Shown here piece after piece: positions 16,140 to 25,341 of a stretch of 64,000 nucleotides of DNA (positions are counted from its first letter, which is position 1; every line of letters begins with the position of its first letter). The position numbers were made by a program, and so were the translations under genes. The notes beneath the pieces were generated by a model that worked only from the letters and a program-made list of their open reading frames with translations, did no database searches and was not told the origin of the DNA. Origin of the DNA: Oxalobacter formigenes (GTDB lineage Bacteria > Pseudomonadota > Gammaproteobacteria > Burkholderiales > Burkholderiaceae_D); NCBI RefSeq assembly GCF_027158485.1, contig NZ_JAMKYJ010000003.1; one strand, given 5' to 3'.

Positions 16140-16875
16140 TGTCTTCGCTACCTTTCCTCTCGAATGAAAAAACAGAAGTCAACCAGAAAGATAAAAAATC
16201 ATGTGACTGGAAATTCTCTATTTTAAGGAGAAACAAGATATTAAACAATTTTTACAGGCATAATTAATATAATTTGAATACAATTCCAACAATATGACAC
16301 GAGGTGAAAAAAAACCTTGTTATTGAAGATTTTGAGGATAAAATATTCTTTTACTTGATCAGAGTAGCAATCCCTCCCAGACAGCCCCAAGGAGAAGTTT
16401 CGCATATCAGAAGTTTGGAAGGCTTTTTAATGAGGCGATGATCTTTTCAACTTAACGAGCTTTTCGTATTTTCAAGATCAGATCAGCCCAGGCAATCTTG
16501 AGGCTGCCAACGTTATCCTGAAAAATGCTTTCAACTGCCCCATACATGCTTTTGACAGAATATCAGAATAAAAGAAGAGATATTCAGAACAGGAATTTAA
16601 TGACATTCCTAAATTATCGATTATAAAAAACAATAATTTAGAGTCATTTATTCAACATAGTACCAGATGAATTAATATGTAATGAAAATGACTTCCCGGA
16701 CATTCCCGGGAAGTCATTATAGAAAACCTTTTCAAATATCACGTAGCAGAGAATTTCAGTTACATAATATTTGATAAAAAATCAGAAAATAGTTTTAAAA
16801 ACAGGTATAAATTATTTATTTATAATTTCGAGATAAAATTCCATTTATGTTCAACAAATTTCCAACTTTTCTGAT
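16140..16875. other. AT-rich intergenic stretch upstream of rmlA, no gene recognised
   Basis: About 735 nt. The part next to rmlA must hold the operon promoter. The section 16360-16600 is less AT-rich than its flanks and has short open stretches ending in SPGNLEAANVILKNAFN-like residues, broken by stops. It may be an eroded coding or mobile remnant, but I cannot name a family. A strong hairpin lies at 16687-16718. Confidence 0.4.
16687..16718. terminator. Strong GC hairpin downstream of the HTH gene
   Basis: A 13-bp perfect stem, AATGACTTCCCGG (16687-16699) with its complement at 16706-16718, and a 6-nt loop. It lies about 160 nt beyond the stop of the minus-strand HTH gene. The minus-strand side continues TTTTC, so it could terminate that gene, though the T run is poor. 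Confidence 0.5.
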
Positions 16876-17463
16876 TTAAATCTCATCCAGATATTTTTCT
16901 ATCTTCTCTTTCAATTCAGGATTTTCAATTTCGGCACGTCTTAACAACATTTTCTGATAAACAGTTTCATACAACATGACGACACCTGTTCTGGTACCAA
17001 CCGACAACTTCGACCATTCTTCATCAGTAGGTGCCCAGCACATCCAGGCCGGATCGTTTCTCATCTGCTCAATCGAGATATCCAGTTGTGCCTCCAGACT
17101 GCCCAAAAAGAAATCCTCATGATTGAGCACATCAGCCAGACTCATCGCCTGAACAGTGGGAATGTTCAGGAATTGTGCTATCTTTTCAAGCTTATCCTTG
17201 CTCAAAGCTGAAATTTTACGGTGACCGTTGGCAATCGAATACCAGTATATCGGTGTAACTCCAATAATATCAGCGATATATCTGTCCTGAACACCCAATT
17301 CAATAGAACGACTCTTGATTTTATTAATCAACCTGTAGCCCGGTATGCTTTTGGCCTTTTTCACCCTGTTCCCTGCACCATTCTTATCGTCAATAGTGTT
17401 GACAGCAACCTTCTGATAGACACGTTGCGTATTTTTTTCTCTTTGTTTTTCAGACTGCGACAT
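16876..17463 (-). CDS. Helix-turn-helix (Xre-like) protein, orphan
   Basis: 195 residues from the ATG at 17463, which has GAGGA 8 nt upstream; a GTG at 17475 would add four residues. Residues 1-40 are highly charged and probably disordered. The middle third (YRLINKIKSRSIELG, then YIADIIGVTPIYWYSIANG and LSKDKLEKIAQFLNI) has Xre/Cro helix-turn-helix spacing. The C-terminal part, with WMCWAPTDEEW and VVMLYETVYQKMLLR, has no match I recognise and ends in a charged helix. It stands alone between rmlA and tRNA-Ser. It could regulate the island or be left from a phage or plasmid. Confidence 0.65.
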   Translation of the reverse strand: MSQSEKQREKNTQRVYQKVAVNTIDDKNGAGNRVKKAKSIPGYRLINKIKSRSIELGVQDRYIADIIGVTPIYWYSIANGHRKISALSKDKLEKIAQFLNIPTVQAMSLADVLNHEDFFLGSLEAQLDISIEQMRNDPAWMCWAPTDEEWSKLSVGTRTGVVMLYETVYQKMLLRRAEIENPELKEKIEKYLDEI

Positions 17464-17897
17464 CCTTGTCCTCACTTATTTTTAAGAAGGTATGAAAAAT
17501 TGAATATTATTTATTTTAACAAAAAACGTTAATACAAAAAATTTTCTTTGATAAACCAATAGAATATAAATATTTACATTCAGTTTATAATTACATGAAT
17601 AATATATAAAGATATATTTTTATACTAACGATACATTATATGAAAAAGCATTATTAGATATTCTCAGATAATAGGGGTTTCTCTATATAAATATTGCCAA
17701 GAATATAAAAAATTAAAAATAAGAAACATTTGTTTTTCAACCAATATTAATTTCATATATCACAAAATCTTTTCAATTCAAATTCTTTTTCCATATCCGA
17801 CATTTCCCAGACATTGCCAATAGTAAATTCACGCGCAACGTTTCCAGCTTACAAATCAACTCAAACCTGTAAAGTTCCTGTATAATCCCGTTCTTCC
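17464..17897. other. AT-rich intergenic region before tRNA-Ser
   Basis: About 430 nt of very AT-rich sequence with no convincing ORF. The last part holds a TATAAT at 17881-17886, preceded by TG, 12 nt before tRNA-Ser and likely its -10; the -35 is poor. Confidence 0.5.
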
Positions 17898-17985
17898 GGA
17901 AGGGTGGCAGAGTGGTCTAATGCACCGGTCTTGAAAACCGGCGATGTGAAAGCATCCGTGGGTTCGAATCCCACCCCTTCCGCCA
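17898..17985 (+). tRNA. tRNA-Ser (anticodon TGA)
   Basis: 88-nt class II tRNA. Acceptor GGAAGGG / CCCTTCC, anticodon stem CCGGT/ACCGG around loop CTTGAAA giving TGA, a long variable arm (CGATGTGAAAGCATC), GGTTCGAATCC T-loop, discriminator G and encoded CCA. Confidence 0.96.
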
Positions 17986-18157
17986 AGACTCCAAAATTTC
18001 CCGGTTTCTCCAGTTTATCCTCACAGATGTGTCCGATGTGTCTGTAGTATCAGACAAGAAACAACATCTGTCAGCTTATACACAGCGATTTGAAAAAAAT
18101 TTGCAACATGAGTCGCCAAGACAACAGACTCATGTGATTTGTGTATGAAAAGATGAA

Positions 18158-19363
18158 TCAGTCAGGGAGGAAAATCTGTTGCAAATCGTTCAGAAAACGT
18201 TTGCCGAGTTCAGTGGGCCTGATGAATGAAGAATCCATTGTCAAAAGCCCTTTTTTGCGAGCTTTTTCAAGTGGTTCAAGAATAAAGGACAGGGGCAATC
18301 CTGTCCGTTCGCAAAAGAGGGAAGCCGGAAAACCGCCTGTGAAGCGCAACGCATTTAACATAAACTCGAAGCCGACATCGGATGACTGAACGGTAAACTG
18401 CTCTTCAACTCTGGACTTGATTTCATCGCCTTCCATGTACAATTTCGGATTGCGATGACGCATCTGGCGAATGATTTCATCATTCACTGTCAGCTTGGAA
18501 TGGGCAGCTGCCCCGATTCCCAGATAATCGCCAAAAAGCCAGTAATTTTTGTTATGCCAGCATTGATGCCCCGGTTTGGCATAAGCGGATACCTCATAAT
18601 GCTCGAATCCTGCCAGAGCCGTCATTTCTTCAACCCTGTTTTGCATACGTTCAATCACATCCTCGTTCGGAAGAACCGGTGGACGTTTGGCAAAATAGGT
18701 ATTAGGCTCGATTGTCAATTGATAAAGCGACAGGTGCTGTGTCTGGAATGACAGGGCTGTTGAAATATCCTGCTCGAGCTCCTCGAGTGTTTGTTCAGGC
18801 AACGCAATCATCAAATCCAGATTGACGTTATCGAAATATTTCATCGCAATGGCAATCGCATCCTTTGCTTCATCGCTGTCGTGAATTCTGCCCAGTTGAT
18901 GCAAGTGTCGGGCATTGAAACTCTGAATGCCGATTGACAAGCGGTTAATGCCACTTTCCCGATAAGACTTGAACTTGCCCGATTCGAAAGTCCCCGGATT
19001 GGCTTCCATCGAAATCTCGGCATCCGGCAAAACAGGCAACAACGCCCGGATAGACGACAGAAGCCGATCAATCCCGTCTGCAGACATCAGACTGGGCGTA
19101 CCACCACCGATAAAAATGGACGAGACAGGCCTTCCCCAGACAAGGGGTAATGACGCTTCCAGATCGGAGCGCAAGACATCCAGATATTCGGCTTCTGGCA
19201 GATTCGATCCCTTTTCATGCGAATAAAAATCGCAGTAAGGGCATTTCCTGACGCACCAGGGAAAGTGGATATAAAGAGAAAGAGGCGGCAAAGCTTCAAA
19301 ATGAGGCTTGCCCACCTCACCTTTTTCCGTCCGTAACTGACTGTCCGGACGAATGGGAATCAC
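18158..19363 (-). CDS. hemW: Heme chaperone HemW (radical SAM)
   Basis: 401 residues. Radical-SAM cluster CVRKCPYCDF (C-x3-C-x2-C) near residue 36 after LSLYIHFPW, then FIGGGTPSLM, SMEANPGT, RLSIGIQSFN and the heme-binding HNKNYW motif. HemW inserts heme into respiratory enzymes. It is often misannotated as oxygen-independent coproporphyrinogen oxidase, but true HemN has a longer N-terminus and lacks HNxxYW. The start overlaps the end of rdgB by 4 nt, making an rph-rdgB-hemW operon. Confidence 0.93.
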   Translation of the reverse strand: MIPIRPDSQLRTEKGEVGKPHFEALPPLSLYIHFPWCVRKCPYCDFYSHEKGSNLPEAEYLDVLRSDLEASLPLVWGRPVSSIFIGGGTPSLMSADGIDRLLSSIRALLPVLPDAEISMEANPGTFESGKFKSYRESGINRLSIGIQSFNARHLHQLGRIHDSDEAKDAIAIAMKYFDNVNLDLMIALPEQTLEELEQDISTALSFQTQHLSLYQLTIEPNTYFAKRPPVLPNEDVIERMQNRVEEMTALAGFEHYEVSAYAKPGHQCWHNKNYWLFGDYLGIGAAAHSKLTVNDEIIRQMRHRNPKLYMEGDEIKSRVEEQFTVQSSDVGFEFMLNALRFTGGFPASLFCERTGLPLSFILEPLEKARKKGLLTMDSSFIRPTELGKRFLNDLQQIFLPD

Positions 19364-19944
19364 GACAATTTCTCCATAAGCGCTCTTAACGCCTTGCCAC
19401 GATGAGACAAACTGTTTTTCAATTCCGGAGGCAACTCGGCGGCTGTCTTCTTTAATTCCGGAATCCAGAAATGAGGGTCGTACCCGAAACCGTTTTCACC
19501 TTTTGGCACATCGATAATTTCACCAGGCCATTTACCGTCCGCTATTACCGGCTGGGGATCATCCGCCGAACGAACATAAACCAGAACACAATAAAAATTG
19601 GCTGCCTTGTTGGTATATGGAGCCAGATCAGCGACGAGTTTCTGATTGTTCCGAAGATCCGATTTAGGCTCCCCGGCGTAACGTGCGGAGAACACCCCCG
19701 GGCTTCCACCTAACGCATCCGCACACAAACCGGAATCATCTGCGAGTGCCGGTTTGCCGGTCAATCTTGAAACATGACGTGCCTTGTTCAATGCATTCTC
19801 AACGAATGAAAAGTACGGTTCATCCGCTTCGCTGACATTGAATTCCGACTGAGGTGATACAATGTAACCCGCCGGTTCCAGCATTTGTCTGAATTCCCGC
19901 AACTTGCCGGGATTGCCTGAAGCAATAATGATTTCTTTACTCAT
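19360..19944 (-). CDS. rdgB: dITP/XTP pyrophosphatase RdgB (HAM1)
   Basis: 194 residues from the ATG at 19944. A longer frame reaches 19983 but its extra 13 residues are not family-like. IIIASGNPGKLREF is the substrate-binding opening, followed by PALADDSGLCADAL, GVFSARYAG, GENGFGYDPHFW, AELPPELKNSLSHRGKAL. It removes house-cleaning nucleotides (dITP, XTP) by cutting to the monophosphate. Between rph and hemW, 4-nt overlap with hemW. Confidence 0.95.
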   Translation of the reverse strand: MSKEIIIASGNPGKLREFRQMLEPAGYIVSPQSEFNVSEADEPYFSFVENALNKARHVSRLTGKPALADDSGLCADALGGSPGVFSARYAGEPKSDLRNNQKLVADLAPYTNKAANFYCVLVYVRSADDPQPVIADGKWPGEIIDVPKGENGFGYDPHFWIPELKKTAAELPPELKNSLSHRGKALRALMEKLS

Positions 19945-19963
19945 ATCCGATTTCCGGCAAAGC

Positions 19964-20707
19964 TCAATCCGCTTCAAGCCCAAGCACTTTTTTCTGCATA
20001 CCGATCAGTTCGGAAATGCCCTTTTCAGCCATGCCAAGCATGTCATTCAAGGTCTGTCGACTGAAAGCGCCCCCTTCTGCCGTACCCTGAATTTCAACGA
20101 ATTCGCCTGCTTCTGTCATCACGACATTCATGTCCGTATCGCAGGTACTGTCTTCCTGATAATCCAGATCAAGCAGCGGCACGCCCTGATTGACGCCGAC
20201 CGAAATAGCCGCGACAAAATGACGTAAAGGCACTTTATCAATCAGTCCTTCTTCCACCATCATGGAAAAGGCATCGTAAGCAGCGATCATGACACCACTG
20301 ATCGAAGCGGTACGTGTGCCACCATCGGCCTGAATGACATCGCAATCGAGCTTCAACGTCCTCTCACCGAAAGCATCCAGATCGAAAGCGGCACGAATGG
20401 ATCGTCCGATCAGTCGCTGGATTTCCTGAGTCCGCCCCGATTGACGCCCTCTGGCGGCTTCACGATCCATCCGCGTATGGGTAGAACGGGGCAACATGCC
20501 ATATTCAGCTGTCAGCCAGCCACGTCCCCTGCCTCGCAAAAATGGAGGAACGGATTCTTCAATACTGGCGGTACAAATCACTTTTGTATCGCCGAATACG
20601 GTTAGAACGGAACCTTCCGCATATTTTGTGTAATTACGGATGAATTCGATAGAACGCATCGAATCGAGCGGACGGCCATTGGCACGGATGATCTGGGTAT
20701 CTGACAT
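19964..20707 (-). CDS. rph: Ribonuclease PH
   Basis: 247 residues from ATG 20707; a TTG at 20713 would add two. Phosphorolytic 3'-5' exoribonuclease trimming tRNA 3' ends. RGRGRGWLTAEYGMLPRSTHTR, GRTQEIQRLIGRS, LDCDVIQADGGTRTASISG and LDLDYQEDSTCDTDMNVVMT are all family hallmarks. The stop is just upstream of the rdgB start, so it leads a three-gene unit. Confidence 0.96.
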   Translation of the reverse strand: MSDTQIIRANGRPLDSMRSIEFIRNYTKYAEGSVLTVFGDTKVICTASIEESVPPFLRGRGRGWLTAEYGMLPRSTHTRMDREAARGRQSGRTQEIQRLIGRSIRAAFDLDAFGERTLKLDCDVIQADGGTRTASISGVMIAAYDAFSMMVEEGLIDKVPLRHFVAAISVGVNQGVPLLDLDYQEDSTCDTDMNVVMTEAGEFVEIQGTAEGGAFSRQTLNDMLGMAEKGISELIGMQKKVLGLEAD

Positions 20708-20817
20708 ATTCAAATTTTCTGGTAGTTGACGTATTTTTCAATAATGCCACTGAAAGCCGGGAATGGGAACCGGCGATATCCCTAAAAAGGGTTTCAAAAG
20801 ACTTCAGGGAGGCAAGA

Positions 20818-21603
20818 TTATCGTTTTTTGTAAAGCAGACGCATCGGTTTGAACAAGGCCTGCATATCGGTATTCCGGATAAAAGACAGATTATAGGGAT
20901 GTTCCGAGATTACACATCGATATGACGATGCAAACGGCATGGCTATCAGTTTTTCAGCCATTTTTCCCCATAAAATGAGAACCGGTAATTCAGAAAGGTT
21001 TTCCCTGTTTTTGGCCAGCGCTTGCAGGACAGTCAGCATGAATGGTTGCCAGGCCTTTGTTTCTTTTGCAACCGCAACATGTGGCCGAAACACCAGAGCG
21101 GCATTCAGTAACAGGAAACCGTTGGCAATCATCGTTTCCTGCATTTCCGGCAAAGTCCGGATGAAAGGGGAAGCTTCCTGCCTCGCTATCGCCGAAATTT
21201 CTTTCATCGTATCCGAGCCGGTCTGATCAGGAGATATCATCCCGTCGGCAACGAGCAACATCTTGACGAAATTGCGCAGGGAAGTTGCACGATTGACCTG
21301 TTTTGACAAACCGCTATCCGACCAGATATCCCTGACCGCTGCGTCCATAAAACAATAGCCGGACGCACTGTCTTCTCTCGGATAAGGCCCTTCCCCAATC
21401 AACACGTAACGGACCGCATCCATTGGCTGGGAGAACGCAGCAAAGAGACGTCCCTGCGTCGGCAAAAACTCATCCTGGCACAGCTCGTGCAGATAATCTG
21501 GCGACTGCCTTGACATTGCCGTCAGACCTTCCGCCAGAACAGGCTGCCAGCTTGGATGAACCCGTTTTAAAGCCTCATTAATCAGATCAGGAAAATCATT
21601 CAT
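20818..21603 (-). CDS. Uracil-DNA glycosylase-superfamily protein with altered active site
   Basis: 261 residues laid out like family-1 Ung: YVLIGEGPYPRED in the place of the water-activating GQDPYH loop, GFLLLNAALVFRP in the place of LLLNTVLTV, VLILWGKMAEKL for LLWGxxA, and ISEHPYNLSF in the place of the HPSP loop. The catalytic Asp of GQDPYH is replaced by Gly and the HPSP Pro/Ser are changed, so classic uracil excision is doubtful. It sits directly after uvrB (2-nt spacing), which suggests co-expression in DNA repair. It may have another base specificity or be a non-catalytic relative. Confidence 0.72.
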   Translation of the reverse strand: MNDFPDLINEALKRVHPSWQPVLAEGLTAMSRQSPDYLHELCQDEFLPTQGRLFAAFSQPMDAVRYVLIGEGPYPREDSASGYCFMDAAVRDIWSDSGLSKQVNRATSLRNFVKMLLVADGMISPDQTGSDTMKEISAIARQEASPFIRTLPEMQETMIANGFLLLNAALVFRPHVAVAKETKAWQPFMLTVLQALAKNRENLSELPVLILWGKMAEKLIAMPFASSYRCVISEHPYNLSFIRNTDMQALFKPMRLLYKKR

Positions 21604-21605
21604 GT

Positions 21606-23699
21606 TTATTTTTTCTTCGATTCCATACGAATGCGATCGATAACGGCCGCCCCGAACGCTCTTTCTCTCAACAAATGCAACTGATCACGTGTTTGCGCCG
21701 CTTTTTCAAATTCCAGATTTTTGGCGTAATCCTGCATCTGTTTTTCCAGTTTCTTGATTTCTTTACCAAGCTGCTTTTCGCTCATCACGTCATATTGAGC
21801 CTGATCATCCGCCACCTGCAATTCCTGCAAACTGTCCTGTGGATGGAAAACACCATCGATCAGATCCCGGATCTCCTTGATGATGCCTTCCGGAGTGATA
21901 TTGTGTTCCTTGTTATAGGCCAGCTGTTTCGCGCGACGCCGTTCCGTTTCGTCAATTGCCTTTTTCATCGAATCCGTCATTTTATCCGCATACAAAATGG
22001 CCGTTCCGTTCAGATTCCGGGCCGCCCGACCAATAGTCTGGATCAGGCTGCGTTCTGAACGCAGAAAACCTTCCTTGTCCGCATCGAGGATCGCCACGAG
22101 CGACACTTCAGGAATATCCAGGCCTTCCCGAAGCAGGTTGATCCCGACCAGAACATCGAAGGTTCCCAAGCGCAAATCTCGCACGATTTCCACACGCTCG
22201 ACCGTATCGATGTCACTGTGCAAATAACGGACACGCACACCGTTTTCGCTTAAAAAGTCCGTCAATTGTTCTGCCATACGCTTGGTAAGCGTCGTCACCA
22301 GAACACGCTCGCTCTTTTCAACCCGATCGTGAATTTCTGCCAGCAAATCGTCCACCTGTGTGCTGGCCGGTTTTACCTGAATGACCGGATCGACCAGACC
22401 AGTCGGACGAACCAGCTGCTCGACCACCTGTCCGGAATGAGTCAACTCATAATTGGCCGGGGTTGCCGACACGAAAACCGATTGCCGCATTTTGCCTTCG
22501 AATTCATCGAAACGCAAAGGCCGGTTATCGAGCGCAGAAGGCAACCTGAATCCGTAATCGACCAGATTGGTCTTGCGCGAGCGGTCACCGTTATACATCC
22601 CGTTCAATTGCCCGATCATGACATGCGACTCATCCAGAAACATCAGTGCATCCGACGGCAGATAATCGACCAGCGTCGGAGGCGGATCGCCCGGTTTCAT
22701 ACCGGTCAAATGACGGGAATAATTTTCGATCCCCTTGGTAAACCCCAGCTCATGCATCATTTCCAGATCGAAACGCGTCCGCTGCTCGATGCGTTGCTCT
22801 TCAATATACTTTCCATTTTCACGGAACCAGTCCTTGCGTTCGATGAGTTCTGCCTTGATTGTTTCAATGGCGCGCAAGACCGTTTCACGCGGCGTCACAT
22901 AATGAGAACCCGGATAAATCGTGAAACGGGGTATTTTTTGCAACACCTTGCCGGTCAGGGGATCAAAAAAGTGCAGGCTTTCTATCTCGTCATCGAACAT
23001 CTCGATCCGGAGCGCATAATCTGCATTTTCCGCCGGGAAGACGTCAATCGTATCTCCCCGAACCCTAAAGGTACCCCGGCTGAAATCGATGTCGTTCCGG
23101 CTGTATTGCATCTGCACCAGTCGAGCAATCACATCACGGTGAGGTATCCTGTCCCGCTCGCGCAGCGTCAGAATCATCTGGTGATACTCGTTCGGATTAC
23201 CGATACCGTAAATCGCCGAGACCGTTGCAACAATCACGACATCACGACGTTCCATCAGCGACTTGGTACACGACAGGCGCATCTGTTCGATGTGCTCGTT
23301 GATCGCCGAATCTTTCTCGATAAACAGATCCCTTTGGGGAACGTAAGCTTCCGGCTGGTAATAATCGTAATAACTGACGAAATACTCGACGGCATTATTC
23401 GGGAAAAACTCCCTGAACTCACTGTACAACTGCGCCGCCAGCGTTTTATTGGGCGCAAAAACGATAGCCGGCCGGCCGAGGCGCGCAATCACATTGGCCA
23501 TCGTATACGTCTTCCCCGACCCCGTTACGCCCAAAAGTGTCTGGAAAGACAAACCGTCTTCGATTCCTTCAACCAGTTTGTCGATTGCCTCCGGCTGGTC
23601 ACCGGAAGGTGAAAACGGTTGGTATAACTGGAACGGGGAATTGTCAAAAGTGACAATTTTTCCTTCTTTCTTCGAAGAAACAGGCGATAAATGAGACAT
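21606..23699 (-). CDS. uvrB: Excinuclease ABC subunit B UvrB
   Basis: 697 residues, slightly longer than E. coli UvrB because of a short N-terminal extension. Walker A GVTGSGKT, the beta-hairpin region YYDYYQPEAYVPQRD, DESHV, LLREGLDIPEVSLVAILDADKEGF, and a C-terminal UVR domain (KLEKQMQDYAKNLEFEKAAQ). DNA helicase-like damage verification in nucleotide excision repair. Followed closely by the UDG-like gene. I see no LexA box in the 119 nt before the start. Confidence 0.97.
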   Translation of the reverse strand: MSHLSPVSSKKEGKIVTFDNSPFQLYQPFSPSGDQPEAIDKLVEGIEDGLSFQTLLGVTGSGKTYTMANVIARLGRPAIVFAPNKTLAAQLYSEFREFFPNNAVEYFVSYYDYYQPEAYVPQRDLFIEKDSAINEHIEQMRLSCTKSLMERRDVVIVATVSAIYGIGNPNEYHQMILTLRERDRIPHRDVIARLVQMQYSRNDIDFSRGTFRVRGDTIDVFPAENADYALRIEMFDDEIESLHFFDPLTGKVLQKIPRFTIYPGSHYVTPRETVLRAIETIKAELIERKDWFRENGKYIEEQRIEQRTRFDLEMMHELGFTKGIENYSRHLTGMKPGDPPPTLVDYLPSDALMFLDESHVMIGQLNGMYNGDRSRKTNLVDYGFRLPSALDNRPLRFDEFEGKMRQSVFVSATPANYELTHSGQVVEQLVRPTGLVDPVIQVKPASTQVDDLLAEIHDRVEKSERVLVTTLTKRMAEQLTDFLSENGVRVRYLHSDIDTVERVEIVRDLRLGTFDVLVGINLLREGLDIPEVSLVAILDADKEGFLRSERSLIQTIGRAARNLNGTAILYADKMTDSMKKAIDETERRRAKQLAYNKEHNITPEGIIKEIRDLIDGVFHPQDSLQELQVADDQAQYDVMSEKQLGKEIKKLEKQMQDYAKNLEFEKAAQTRDQLHLLRERAFGAAVIDRIRMESKKK

Positions 23700-23833
23700 T
23701 GTGTTCGTACCTTTGATAAGATGTCGTTACATCAAAAAGCAAGTACAATATTGCTTATGAGGCACTGCATAATTTGCTTGTGTGCAATTTATATGCGGAT
23801 TGCTTTTCGCATTGAATATTGAATGTTAACACG

Positions 23834-25048
23834 ATGAACGAATCTATTCCGGAAACCATTTTTTCCGCCATTCCGATGGCGCCCCGCGATCCTATTTTAG
23901 GCATTACCGAAGCTTTCCACGCCGACCCCAATCCTCACAAAATCAATCTGGGTGTCGGCGTTTATTATGATGACAACGGTAAAGTGCCCCTTCTGAAATG
24001 TGTGCTGGAAGCGGAAAGGCAAATGACGGCTCAAGGCAGCCCGCATACTTATCTGCCGATCGATGGCCTGGCCATGTATGACAGTGCCGTGCAAAAACTG
24101 GTTTTCGGTGAAGATAATATCGCCCTGCAAGAAAAACGTGTTGCGACTGTTCAATCTATCGGCGGAACCGGGGCCCTGAAAATCGGCGCCGATTTCCTCA
24201 AACGTTTTTCATCGAATTCGCAGGTCTGGATCAGTGATCCAAGCTGGGAAAACCATCGTGCCCTTTTCGAAGCGGCCGGATTCAAGGTCAATACCTATCC
24301 TTACTATGATTCCGTCAATCGTGGCGTCGATTTCGCCGGCATGATCAGCACGCTCAAATCACTCCCGGCCCGCTCGGTGGTCGTCTTGCACGCCTGCTGT
24401 CACAATCCGACTGGCGCAGACCTGTCTGATGCACAGTGGGACGAAGTTATCGAAGTCGTTCAGGATAACAAACTGATCCCGTTTCTGGATATGGCCTATC
24501 AGGGTTTCTCCGAAGGCATCGATTCGGATGGCAAAATCGTCCGACGCTTTGCCCGACTGTATTCACCGGTTCTCGTCTCGAGTTCCTTTTCCAAATCGTT
24601 TTCCCTGTACGGAGAACGTGTTGGTGCCTTCTCCATCGTCACCGGAAATGCCGATGAAGCGGCCCGAACCTTGTCCCAGCTGAAAAGAATCATCCGGACC
24701 AATTATTCCAACCCTCCTATTTATGGTGCAAAAATTGTCGGAACGGTTTTGAATAATCCGGAACTGCACAAGATGTGGGAAAACGAACTGACCGGCATGC
24801 GTGTCCGAATTCACGAAATGCGTCACAAACTGGTTGACGAATTGAATGCCAAATCAAACGGTCAGGATTTCAGCTTCATCATCCATCAGAATGGCATGTT
24901 TTCCTACTCCGGCCTGACGCCTGAACAGGTGGAAAAACTGAGGAAAGATTATTCCGTCTACATCGTCAGTACAGGACGAATCTGCGTGGCGGCACTGAAC
25001 TCCCATAATCTGGATTACGTTGCGAATGCCATAGCCAAAGTATTGTAA
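23834..25048 (+). CDS. tyrB: Aromatic-amino-acid / aspartate aminotransferase (TyrB/AspC family)
   Basis: 404 residues from the ATG at 23834; a TTG at 23819 extends the frame by five. Class I PLP transaminase: DPILGITEAFHADPNP, KINLGVGVYYDD, CCHNPTGADLS, PFLDMAYQGF, the PLP-lysine segment SSSFSKSFSLYGERVG, and the C-terminal TGRICVAALNSHN with the carboxylate-binding Arg. It interconverts aromatic amino acids or aspartate and their keto acids. Divergent from uvrB with a 134-nt shared upstream region, and followed by a strong terminator. Confidence 0.92.
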   Translation: MNESIPETIFSAIPMAPRDPILGITEAFHADPNPHKINLGVGVYYDDNGKVPLLKCVLEAERQMTAQGSPHTYLPIDGLAMYDSAVQKLVFGEDNIALQEKRVATVQSIGGTGALKIGADFLKRFSSNSQVWISDPSWENHRALFEAAGFKVNTYPYYDSVNRGVDFAGMISTLKSLPARSVVVLHACCHNPTGADLSDAQWDEVIEVVQDNKLIPFLDMAYQGFSEGIDSDGKIVRRFARLYSPVLVSSSFSKSFSLYGERVGAFSIVTGNADEAARTLSQLKRIIRTNYSNPPIYGAKIVGTVLNNPELHKMWENELTGMRVRIHEMRHKLVDELNAKSNGQDFSFIIHQNGMFSYSGLTPEQVEKLRKDYSVYIVSTGRICVAALNSHNLDYVANAIAKVL

Positions 25049-25066
25049 GTGCACGACCATTCTCAC

Positions 25067-25105
25067 AAAACCGGCAAAATCCTGAAAATTTTGCCGGTTT
25101 TTTCT
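25067..25105 (+). terminator. Intrinsic terminator after tyrB
   Basis: A 14-bp perfect stem (25067-25080 with 25088-25101), core CCGGCAAAAT / ATTTTGCCGG, a 7-nt loop and a T-rich tail, 18 nt after the stop codon. Confidence 0.92.
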
Positions 25106-25341
25106 TTTCTGTCTGATCGTTTTCTGTTTTATCTTAAATCCACAGGAAACGAAACGATGTTTTCCATGTCTGACCAAACGTCGTGTCATGGAAGACAGAT
25201 TTGTACACCAAGCCGGAAAACAAATCTCCTTCCTGAAGAATACCGTGCATTTGAAAACAATCCTTTCATAAAATGAGATAAGACAAAACAGAATTGCCTG
25301 TTTCATGAAAAATAGACAATCAATTCCTAATGGAGAACATC

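Noticed and set aside
16141..16158. GGTAGCG just upstream of rmlA on the minus strand resembles the core of the RfaH ops element
   Set aside because: Only seven bases match and it lies within 15 nt of the start codon, overlapping the ribosome binding region. No JUMPstart context is present.
22266..23612. Long plus-strand open frame (448 codons) opposite uvrB
   Set aside because: It is the antisense shadow of uvrB; its composition (His, Arg, Gln-rich) is typical of a reverse-complement frame and it has no RBS.
25157..25276. 39-codon frame between tyrB and the OmpA lipoprotein with AGGAAACGAAACG before ATG
   Set aside because: No recognisable family and too short to judge; it could be a chance frame after the tyrB terminator.
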